This document shows, piece by piece, positions 52,435-59,900 of a DNA stretch of 64,000 nt. This stretch comes from Paenibacillus uliginis N3/975 (GTDB taxonomy: Bacteria > Bacillota > Bacilli > Paenibacillales > Paenibacillaceae). A program made the translations under genes and the position numbers. Location of the stretch: positions 388,308 through 452,307 of the forward strand of contig NZ_LT840184.1 of the NCBI RefSeq assembly GCF_900177425.1, given 5' to 3'. The notes beneath the pieces are model-generated. The model did no database searches, was not told the DNA's origin, and saw only the letters and a list, made by a program, of their open reading frames with translations. How positions within the stretch are numbered: the stretch's first letter is position 1; every line of letters begins with the position of its first letter.

Positions 52435-52530
52435 CGAGAGGATGACTTAATCTACCTGCGGAGGAGATTCTGATCCGGTACAATAAAATCAAGAAAATGG
52501 AAAACGGAAATCAGAATGGAGCGAAGAACA

Positions 52531-53466
52531 ATGGCATTCTTACAAATGAACGATGTGGTCAAACGCTATGGAAGTAAGCTTTCAGTGGATCACTTGAATC
52601 TGACCATAAACGAAGGCGAAATCTTTGGACTGCTTGGACCCAACGGGGCCGGCAAAAGCACGACGATCAATATGATCTGCGGACTGCTCAAAATCGATCA
52701 GGGCAGCATTGAAGTGGACGGCATCTCCATTATGGACCGACCACTGGAAGTTAAAAAAAGAATTGGACTCGTCCCTCAGGATCTTGCGCTGTATGAGACA
52801 ATGTCCGCTGCCGACAACGTGTCCTTTTTCGCCAAGTTGTACGGTCTCCGGGGAAAGCTGCTGAAAGAACGGGTAGAAGAGGCGCTGACGTTTGTTGGCC
52901 TGCAGGACCGGGCGAAAGATGCACCCTCGACCTTCTCCGGCGGCATGAAGCGGAGATTGAACATCGCTTGTGCCTTAACCCATCATCCGAAGCTGATCAT
53001 TATGGACGAGCCGACCGTCGGCATCGATCCGCAATCCCGAAATCATATTTTGGAATCCGTAAGAAAGCTTAATGAAATGGGCTCTACCGTAATTTATACC
53101 AGCCACTACATGGAAGAGGTTTCAGCGATCAGCGACCGTGTGGCGATTATGGATAAAGGGCATGTGATTGCTTTTGGCACCCAGCAGGAACTGAGAGAGC
53201 GGGTCGCCCATGAAGAGAAAATCGTGTTGACTGCCGAAGGCATCACACCAGCCATGGTAGATGAACTGACCATACATCCCCGAGTGTCCCGGGTTCATCG
53301 GGATGAGCGTGTTCTGGAGATCTATCTGCCGTCCGCGCAAAATGACCTGCAGGATGTTTTGTTTATTTGCAGCAAGCATGAGGCGGTTATCCAAAGTATC
53401 CAATGCGAAGAACCGGATCTTGAGACGCTTTTCCTCAGTCTGACGGGTCGGACGCTGCGCGATTAG
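52531..53466 (+). CDS. ABC-2 exporter ATP-binding protein
   Basis: The 311-residue ATPase shows Walker A GPNGAGKST, Q-loop VPQDLALYETM, signature FSGGMKRRLNIA and Walker B LIIMDEPTVGIDPQ. A C-terminal ~70-residue extension is typical for the drug- and lantibiotic-exporting DrrA/BcrA group. ATG 52531 has TGGAGCG nine bases upstream; ATG 52516 also exists but lacks a good site. It heads an operon with two permeases, divergent from the two-component system that likely controls it. Confidence 0.93.
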   Translation: MAFLQMNDVVKRYGSKLSVDHLNLTINEGEIFGLLGPNGAGKSTTINMICGLLKIDQGSIEVDGISIMDRPLEVKKRIGLVPQDLALYETMSAADNVSFFAKLYGLRGKLLKERVEEALTFVGLQDRAKDAPSTFSGGMKRRLNIACALTHHPKLIIMDEPTVGIDPQSRNHILESVRKLNEMGSTVIYTSHYMEEVSAISDRVAIMDKGHVIAFGTQQELRERVAHEEKIVLTAEGITPAMVDELTIHPRVSRVHRDERVLEIYLPSAQNDLQDVLFICSKHEAVIQSIQCEEPDLETLFLSLTGRTLRD

Positions 53467-53509
53467 ATTTCAAGGTTGAATAGGGGACAATGCGAAGGAG
53501 GGAACCACA

Positions 53510-54679
53510 GTGAATATAAGAACCATTACATGGTTTGAACTGAGAAGAATGTTTCGTAGCCGGGCGGTAGTGTTTAACCTGTTCCTGCTGCCGATGTTAT
53601 TGATCTTTATATTGGGTACGGCGTTATCAAGTTTTTTCGGCGGCATGGAGGACTATGTCCCTGAGCAGGTGAAGGTGGGAATCATCGGCGTGGAGTCCGG
53701 CGAGTCGCTTCCATCAAGCTTTAGGACCTTTATCGAGGCGCCAGAGATTGCAAAAGTGCTAGTTCCATCCATGGGACTTACGCAGAAGGAAGCGGAGAGC
53801 AAGCTCCGCACAGGCGGTATTGACTTTGCCGTCACGGTACCGGAGGACCTTGATACTCAGATCTTTTCGGGGGGGAAAGTCCAATTGGAAATGCTCCTTG
53901 GAAAAAACCGCACGCGCAATTTGATTGCGGAATCGATGTTCGGCGCTTTTATGGATGAGGCCAACAGTAAGCAGGCGCAGGCCGTTATTGTGGGACCGCA
54001 AGTGCTTACGAACAGCAGCTCCGCTGTGAACGAACGCCCTTCATATGTAGAAACCGGCAAGCTGAATGACCAAGGCGAGACTTACTCGGCCGTACAGTAT
54101 TATGCCGCATCGATGTTAATAATGTTTCTGCTGTACTCGGGTTTAACTGCGAGCAACAGCTTATTTTCGGAAAAAGAAAATCATACGCTGTATCGGCTGC
54201 AGTCGACACCGGTCTCTAGCGCGACTATTTTTGGGGGCAAAATTCTGGGATGCAGCGTTGTGACGGTGATGCAAGCCATTCTGATCGTTGTAGGCTCTAG
54301 CTGGATGTATGGCGTAAATTGGGGGGACCATGTCTGGCTGTTAATGCTGGTATGTGTTCTGATTACGATGACTTCCATGACCATTGCGATCATAGTTTCG
54401 CTGGTTACCAAAACTGCCTCGACGGCAACCGCGATTATTCAAGCTGTGGTCATTGCCATGACATTCCTGAGCGGAGGATTTACGCCGCTTCCGGTGGATT
54501 TCATTCAGGCTTTAGGTGAGTTCACCGTGAACCATTGGGCGCTGCAAGGAATTCTGCGCATGATGCTAAACGCAGAGTTATCTCAAATTTTAACGTGTGT
54601 CGGGGTCTTGGGCGCAATCTCGCTCGGTTTATCTGCCGCGGCTATGATCGCTTATCGAAAGGTGGGTTACCATGCATAG
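53510..54679 (+). CDS. ABC-2 type permease (first subunit)
   Basis: The 389-residue protein has an N-terminal helix (VVFNLFLLPMLLIFILGTALSS within residues 18-40), a large extracytoplasmic domain (~45-195), then five helices to the end, the pattern of ABC2_membrane_3/YhgE-type exporters. GTG 53510 follows GAAGGAGGG. Its end overlaps the next permease by 8 bases. The substrate is unknown; drug, peptide or lipid export is usual. Confidence 0.9.
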   Translation: MNIRTITWFELRRMFRSRAVVFNLFLLPMLLIFILGTALSSFFGGMEDYVPEQVKVGIIGVESGESLPSSFRTFIEAPEIAKVLVPSMGLTQKEAESKLRTGGIDFAVTVPEDLDTQIFSGGKVQLEMLLGKNRTRNLIAESMFGAFMDEANSKQAQAVIVGPQVLTNSSSAVNERPSYVETGKLNDQGETYSAVQYYAASMLIMFLLYSGLTASNSLFSEKENHTLYRLQSTPVSSATIFGGKILGCSVVTVMQAILIVVGSSWMYGVNWGDHVWLLMLVCVLITMTSMTIAIIVSLVTKTASTATAIIQAVVIAMTFLSGGFTPLPVDFIQALGEFTVNHWALQGILRMMLNAELSQILTCVGVLGAISLGLSAAAMIAYRKVGYHA

Positions 54680-55829
54680 TCTTACCATCGCTTGGCAGAT
54701 GATCAAACGGACGCTAGGCCGTAAAAAAGGCTGGATGTCCTTTGTTATCATTCCATGTGTCGTCGTTACAGCAGCTGTAGCGCTCCTCGGAAATGAAGGG
54801 ACGACCAGCATAACGATCCCTTACATGAACTCGGATACCGGTCCTGCGGGCAAGCACCTGATAGAGGAATTAAGTCGCACGAAAGAGTTCATTATGAAGC
54901 CAATCAGTTCGGAAGAGGAACTCAAGCAGTCCATCATCCGGCAAAAAGGGAAGATCGGCATTATGATTCCAGAGAACTTTAGTGAGGCTCTTCTGGCAGG
55001 AGACACACCCACAGTAGAATTGTATGAGCTGTCCAGCAGCGAAGCATCCTTTATGGTCAATACGACGGTAAATGGAACGATCGGACGCATGGGGGATGCT
55101 GCCACCGTCATCCGCAATGATGCTGATAAGAATCAGGATCCACAGGCTGCATTTGAGGACATATTGAATCAGACGCAAAAACACCAGGTTGAGGCCGTCA
55201 GCACGGATATGGGGCTGTACGCCAAGCCGGGTCTGAACAACGTAACGGGTTTTACTCTCATGTTCATGATGGGGCTCATCTCCAGTGCAGTTATGCTTAT
55301 CGTGGAAGACCGGAGAATGCGCACCATGTCACGTATCTTTACCGCTCCGGTTCGCTCGTATCAAATTGCGCTTGGGAACTTTCTCGGCAGTTTTGCTTTA
55401 GGTGCTTTACAGGTTCTGTTCGTATTAATCCTGACAAAATATGTGCTTGGTTATGAATATGGTATTCCGTTTTTCATGCACTTCTTAACCCTGACAGCGT
55501 TCATGCTCGTCGCGATGGGCATAGCTAGTACCATTGCAGGGCTGATCCGCAATCCTCAAAATGCCGGGATGCTCAATTCCTTGATCATTACACCGACGTG
55601 CATGCTTGGTGGCTGTTTCTGGCCGCTGTCGATCATGCCGGATTTCCTGAAAAAAATCGCCAACTTCATTCCTCAGAAATGGGCAATCGAAGCGGTGGAA
55701 ACGGCTGCTTCAGGTGGTACGCTGGCGGATATCCAACTGCCGCTGCTTATCCTGGGTTTGATGGCGGTTATCCTGCTGGGATTAGGCTCCGTAATTCTGC
55801 GACCTAGCGAAACGAGTGTAAATGCGTAA
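54672..55829 (+). CDS. ABC-2 type permease (second subunit)
   Basis: The 385-residue protein has the same plan as its neighbour: one helix at ~20-40, an extracellular part to ~185, then VTGFTLMFMMGLISSAVML and further helices to residue 378. The two probably form a heterodimer with the ATPase. ATG 54672 overlaps the previous stop region and has AAAGGTGGG before it. Confidence 0.9.
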   Translation: MHSLTIAWQMIKRTLGRKKGWMSFVIIPCVVVTAAVALLGNEGTTSITIPYMNSDTGPAGKHLIEELSRTKEFIMKPISSEEELKQSIIRQKGKIGIMIPENFSEALLAGDTPTVELYELSSSEASFMVNTTVNGTIGRMGDAATVIRNDADKNQDPQAAFEDILNQTQKHQVEAVSTDMGLYAKPGLNNVTGFTLMFMMGLISSAVMLIVEDRRMRTMSRIFTAPVRSYQIALGNFLGSFALGALQVLFVLILTKYVLGYEYGIPFFMHFLTLTAFMLVAMGIASTIAGLIRNPQNAGMLNSLIITPTCMLGGCFWPLSIMPDFLKKIANFIPQKWAIEAVETAASGGTLADIQLPLLILGLMAVILLGLGSVILRPSETSVNA

Positions 55830-55900
55830 AAGATGATCCGCCGGAGCAGGTTTCCTTGAACAGAGGAATCTACCGAAGGAGTCTAAGGTTTTAACAATAC

Positions 55901-55941
55901 AAAAAGGATCGGTTCTCTAAAAAAGAGGACCGATCCTTTTG
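55901..55941. terminator. Bidirectional terminator between exporter and motB
   Basis: AAAAAGGATCGGT-CTCT pairs with AGAG-ACCGATCCTTTT over a short A-rich loop. It can end both the exporter operon and the convergent motAB transcript. Confidence 0.9.
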
Positions 55942-55982
55942 CAATCATATTGAATTTCATTACTCGCAGAAACGGCTGCAAT

Positions 55983-56013
55983 CTTTATAAGGATGGCAAT
56001 GCCGTTTCTTCTT
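55983..56013 (+). repeat. 31-bp short repeat, copy 1
   Basis: CTTTATAAGGATGGCAATGC and the following CGTTTCTTCTT match 59825-59855 with four or so changes. GGC/GCC and a longer AGAAACGGC/GCCGTTTCT pairing give it a hairpin. It lies downstream of motB. Confidence 0.65.
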
Positions 56014-56037
56014 GGTTATATACGCCTCGATCTACGT

Positions 56038-56826
56038 CTACTGTCGCAACTGTCTCAATACCGTGATTTCAACCCGGCGGTTTTTCTGCCGCCCCTGAGC
56101 GGTAGTGTTATCGGAGGCGGGACGGGTGTCGGCATACCCTGCATATTGAAAGATGTCAGGGCTCAGTTTGCTCACGTCGAGAAAATAACGCAGTACCGAC
56201 ATGGCACGGGCACCGGAAAGCTCCCAATTATCTTTATAGAAGGGACCTGCAGGTACGTTGTCAGTATGACCTTCGATGCTGACCGTTGTATTGAGATCAC
56301 GGAACAGACTGGCGAGCTTGCTGAGCACCGGATCAGCACCTTCTTTCAGCTCAGCTTGACCGGGATCAAACAGGAAGCGGTCGCTGAGCGTGATTGCAAT
56401 GCCCTGAGGCTCATCCGAAATAAAAATGTCGTTATGAAGTTGATTGTCCTGCACATATTGTTTAATTATATTCATGAACTCCGCGAGTTCTTCCTCCTGC
56501 TTCCGGAAGGCGAGCTCCCTTTCGGTCATTGGTTCGGGGTCCTTCTCTCCGGTAGCTGCTGGCGGCGGGTTCTTGTGTTTCTCGGTGTCCGCCGTGCCTG
56601 TTAGGCCGGATCCCTGCTCGAGGATGGAGTCTCCGCTCCGGAAGGTGGATTGTAGAGAATCGGTGACAAGCTTGTACTTTTCAGTATCCAGTCGGCTCAT
56701 GGCATACATGACGACAAAAAAGATCAGCAGCAGTGTGATCAGATCGGCATACGTGATCATCCAGCGGTCTCGCTGGTCGCCGCCAGCGTTCTGCTTACGG
56801 CGGCGTTTTCTAATCGGCTGTCTCAT
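56038..56826 (-). CDS. motB: Flagellar motor stator protein MotB
   Basis: The 262-residue protein has a basic N-terminus (RKRRRKQ), a single membrane helix with the proton-binding aspartate in ITYADLITLLLIFFVVM, a plug/linker, and an OmpA-like peptidoglycan-binding domain (VSIEGHTDNVPAG, NWELSGARAMSVLRYF). ATG 56826 has AAGGGGGACGG upstream; the frame back to 56874 overlaps motA. It anchors the stator to the wall. The 17-base overlap with motA shows coupling. Confidence 0.95.
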   Translation of the reverse strand: MRQPIRKRRRKQNAGGDQRDRWMITYADLITLLLIFFVVMYAMSRLDTEKYKLVTDSLQSTFRSGDSILEQGSGLTGTADTEKHKNPPPAATGEKDPEPMTERELAFRKQEEELAEFMNIIKQYVQDNQLHNDIFISDEPQGIAITLSDRFLFDPGQAELKEGADPVLSKLASLFRDLNTTVSIEGHTDNVPAGPFYKDNWELSGARAMSVLRYFLDVSKLSPDIFQYAGYADTRPASDNTTAQGRQKNRRVEITVLRQLRQ

Positions 56827-57604
56827 GAGCCGTCCCCCTTGCTTCTGGGATAATGGAGAAGCCGGCAGAAGCATAAGAAGCCAGCTTCTTGCGCACGAGA
56901 AGTGGGTGTTCCCCGTTCTGTACCGCTAAAATACCTTCAAGCAGAAGTTCCATATTCTGAATTTCTTCTTCACCACGTGCTTTAATTTTGGATGCAATGG
57001 GAAGAAAGATAATATTGGCACTTGCGACACCGTACAGTGTGGCCGTAAAGGCGACGGCAATAGAGGGACCGAGCTGTGTCGGATCCTGAAGATTACCGAG
57101 GACATGGATCAAGCCCATGACGGTACCGATAATTCCCATCGTTGGGGCGTAGCCACCGGCAGACTCAAATATTTTGGCGTGATTTTCGTACTTCAGCTCA
57201 GTTGCCTGAATCTCAAGCTCAAGAATTTGCTGAACGAGCTCGGCATCGGTACCGTCGACGACCATCTGGATTCCTTCCCGCAAAAAAGAATCGGGGTGAT
57301 CTGAAGAAACCTGCTCTAGGGCGAGTACGCCATCCCTGCGGGCGACAGATGCCATGCTCACGATGTCATCAATAAGCCCCTGAGAAGAACGGTTCCGGTG
57401 TCCGAAGGCAATTCGGAGACCTTCCGGAATTTTACGTAGACGGGAGGCGGGGAAGCTGATCATGACAGCGGCAAAGGTGCCACCAAATACAATCAGCGCA
57501 GCGGTAGTCTGCAGCAGTCCGCTGATATGTCCTCCTTCCCATAAGAAACCTCCGATTAATGCGACAAGACCGGCTAATATTCCGATAACGATAGTAATAT
57601 CCAT
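56810..57604 (-). CDS. motA: Flagellar motor stator protein MotA
   Basis: The 264-residue MotA/TolQ/ExbB-family protein has four membrane helices: two at the N-terminus (IGILAGLVALIGGFLW, TTAALIVFGGTFAAVM) and two at ~145-215 (GYAPTMGIIGTVMGLIHVL, AFTATLYGVASANIIFLPIA). The cytoplasmic loop between them contacts FliG. AAGGAGATGG precedes the ATG. With MotB it makes the ion channel that powers rotation, matching the flagellar theme of the first 20 kb. Confidence 0.95.
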   Translation of the reverse strand: MDITIVIGILAGLVALIGGFLWEGGHISGLLQTTAALIVFGGTFAAVMISFPASRLRKIPEGLRIAFGHRNRSSQGLIDDIVSMASVARRDGVLALEQVSSDHPDSFLREGIQMVVDGTDAELVQQILELEIQATELKYENHAKIFESAGGYAPTMGIIGTVMGLIHVLGNLQDPTQLGPSIAVAFTATLYGVASANIIFLPIASKIKARGEEEIQNMELLLEGILAVQNGEHPLLVRKKLASYASAGFSIIPEARGTAHETAD

Positions 57605-57650
57605 AGCACTGAACCATCTCCTTTATATATGAAAATTGTATATATAGTGT

Positions 57651-57699
57651 TTGCATAGAAAAAACGAAGAGAGTATAATAGTAGGGGAACACGCATTCT
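57651..57699 (+). promoter_or_regulatory. uvrB promoter with LexA-like box
   Basis: TTGCAT and TATAAT (57674-57679) are 17 bases apart. Seven bases after the -10, GGAACACGCATTCT (57686-57699) resembles the Gram-positive LexA/DinR box CGAAC-N4-GTTCG, matching seven of ten fixed positions. SOS control of uvrBA is known in Bacillus; this site fits in position but is imperfect. Confidence 0.55.
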
Positions 57700-57805
57700 T
57701 ATTTATTGGATGTTTAGGGATGAATTTCCCTTCCATATATTATCGGGAAAATTCGACATAACCTTTAGTATACCTATTCTAGACGATAAGGGTGATATTG
57801 GACAA

Positions 57806-59797
57806 ATGAGCGATATCGTTGTCAGTACCAAATCCTTCGAAATTGAGTCGGAATTTCAGCCTCAGGGTGACCAGCCCAGGGCGATTACCGAATTGGTTGA
57901 GGGGATTCAAGAGGGCAAGAAGCATCAGACACTGCTTGGCGCTACCGGAACGGGAAAGACATTCACGATCGCGCAGACCATTGCCAAGTTAAACCGGCCT
58001 ACGCTGGTCATTGCGCATAACAAGACACTTGCCGCACAGCTGGCAAGCGAGTTTAAGGAGTTTTTCCCGCACAACTCTGTTGATTATTTCGTGAGTTACT
58101 ACGATTACTATCAGCCGGAAGCTTACATTCCGTCCTCGGACACGTACATTGAGAAGGATTCAAGTATTAATGAAGAGATCGATAAGCTGCGCCACTCCGC
58201 AACGAGCTCACTGTTCGAGCGGCGGGACGTTATTATCGTGGCTAGTGTATCTTGCATATATGGTTTGGGTTCACCGCAGGAGTATGGAGAACTACTGCTC
58301 TCTTTGCGGGTAGGTATGGAGAAGCCGCGCAATCAGATTTTGTCGCGGCTTGTTGATATTCAGTACCAGCGAAACGACATTAACTTTGTGCGCGGCACGT
58401 TCCGTGTGCGGGGTGATGTCATCGAAATCTTCCCGGCATCCAAGGGAGAGCATGCCGTCCGTGTAGAATTGTTCGGTGACGAGATCGAACGAATTACCGA
58501 GATTAACGTTCTGACCGGGGAGCTGGTTGGCGAGCGCGAGCATGTTGCGATCTTCCCGGCATCTCACTTCGTTACCCGGGAAGAGACAATGCGTGTTGCA
58601 CTTGTCAATATCGAACGGGAGCTGGAAGAGCGTCTTGAGGTACTGCGTGCCGATGGCAAGCTGCTGGAAGCGCAGCGGTTGGAACAGCGCACGCGTTATG
58701 ATATCGAAATGATGAAGGAAGTCGGCTTCTGCTCCGGTATCGAGAACTATTCCGGACCGCTAACGTTCCGGGAGCCAGGGGCAACCCCGTTTACTCTGAT
58801 GGACTATTTTCCGGATGACATGCTGATTGTTATCGATGAGTCTCATGTGACGCTGCCGCAGATCCGGGCGATGTATAACGGTGACCGTGCACGTAAAACC
58901 GTTCTGGTGGATCACGGTTTCCGTCTGCCATCGGCACTGGACAACCGGCCGCTGCAGTTTGAGGAGTTCGAGGATAAGGTCAACCAGATTGTATATGTGT
59001 CTGCGACCCCGGGGCCGTATGAGCTGGAGCACTGTGACACCATGGTGGAACAGATTATCCGTCCGACAGGGCTTCTTGATCCGCTGATTGATGTAAGACC
59101 GTCCGAAGGACAGATTGACGACTTGATCGGTGAGATTCATGAACGGATCGAACGCGATGAGCGGGTGCTGGTGACAACGCTGACGAAGAAGATGGCAGAG
59201 GACTTGACCGATTATTTGAAAGAGATCGGAATTAAGGTCCGCTACTTGCACTCCGATATTAAGACATTTGAGCGGATGCAAATTTTGCGGGATCTTCGCC
59301 TCGGTACATTCCACGTGTTGATAGGTATTAACCTGCTAAGAGAGGGGCTTGATCTTCCGGAGGTGTCCTTGGTTGCGATACTGGATGCTGACAAGGAAGG
59401 CTTCCTCCGCTCGGACCGATCGCTGATCCAGACGATCGGTCGGGCGGCGCGGAACTCGGAAGGTCGGGTTATCATGTACGGTGACAAGATCACCGACTCC
59501 ATGGATAGAGCGATTAAGGAAACGGAACGTCGCCGCAGCGTCCAGGAGGAGTATAACGAGAAGCATGGCATTACGCCGCAAACGATCCGCAAGAAGGTTC
59601 GCGACGTAATCGAGGCTACGAAGGTAGCCGAGAGCAAGGCGGATTACCTGACAGGTGCCGCCGGCAAGATGTCCAAGAAAGACCGCCAATCGGTGATCGA
59701 GCGACTGGAAGTCGAGATGAAGGAAGCTGCCAAGAATCTTCAATTCGAACGGGCAGCAGAGCTTCGCGATGCACTGCTTGAGCTGAAGGCTGAATAA
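57806..59797 (+). CDS. uvrB: Excinuclease ABC subunit B
   Basis: The 663-residue helicase-like damage verifier has Walker A LGATGTGKTFTIAQ, the beta-hairpin region YYDYYQPEAYIP, DEAD-type motif VIDESHVTLPQ, and the C-terminal UVR motif (AAKNLQFERAAELRD) that binds UvrC. ATG 57806 with AAGGGTGAT upstream gives the normal N-terminus; the earlier ATG at 57710 lies near the transcription start. It is the first gene of uvrBA. Confidence 0.97.
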   Translation: MSDIVVSTKSFEIESEFQPQGDQPRAITELVEGIQEGKKHQTLLGATGTGKTFTIAQTIAKLNRPTLVIAHNKTLAAQLASEFKEFFPHNSVDYFVSYYDYYQPEAYIPSSDTYIEKDSSINEEIDKLRHSATSSLFERRDVIIVASVSCIYGLGSPQEYGELLLSLRVGMEKPRNQILSRLVDIQYQRNDINFVRGTFRVRGDVIEIFPASKGEHAVRVELFGDEIERITEINVLTGELVGEREHVAIFPASHFVTREETMRVALVNIERELEERLEVLRADGKLLEAQRLEQRTRYDIEMMKEVGFCSGIENYSGPLTFREPGATPFTLMDYFPDDMLIVIDESHVTLPQIRAMYNGDRARKTVLVDHGFRLPSALDNRPLQFEEFEDKVNQIVYVSATPGPYELEHCDTMVEQIIRPTGLLDPLIDVRPSEGQIDDLIGEIHERIERDERVLVTTLTKKMAEDLTDYLKEIGIKVRYLHSDIKTFERMQILRDLRLGTFHVLIGINLLREGLDLPEVSLVAILDADKEGFLRSDRSLIQTIGRAARNSEGRVIMYGDKITDSMDRAIKETERRRSVQEEYNEKHGITPQTIRKKVRDVIEATKVAESKADYLTGAAGKMSKKDRQSVIERLEVEMKEAAKNLQFERAAELRDALLELKAE

Positions 59798-59824
59798 TTG
59801 ACATTGGAATTGGCAGACCACCGT

Positions 59825-59855
59825 CTTTATAAGGACGGCGAAGCCGTTTCTACTT
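59825..59855 (+). repeat. 31-bp short repeat, copy 2
   Basis: CTTTATAAGGACGGCGAAGC and the following CGTTTCTACTT match copy 1 at 55983. It lies in the uvrB-uvrA gap and can form a small GGC/GCC hairpin. Confidence 0.65.
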
Positions 59856-59900
59856 AAAATAATAGGTTGGCTGTGTGAAGCAGTGAGGAGATGATATCTT

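Noticed and set aside
55993..56604. 203-codon plus-strand frame opposite motB
   Set aside because: motB has clear MotB and OmpA-domain motifs on the minus strand; the plus frame has no recognisable domain.
57605..57680. Sigma-D flagellar promoter before motA
   Set aside because: No convincing TAAA-N15-GCCGATAT match is present; I cannot say how motAB is transcribed.
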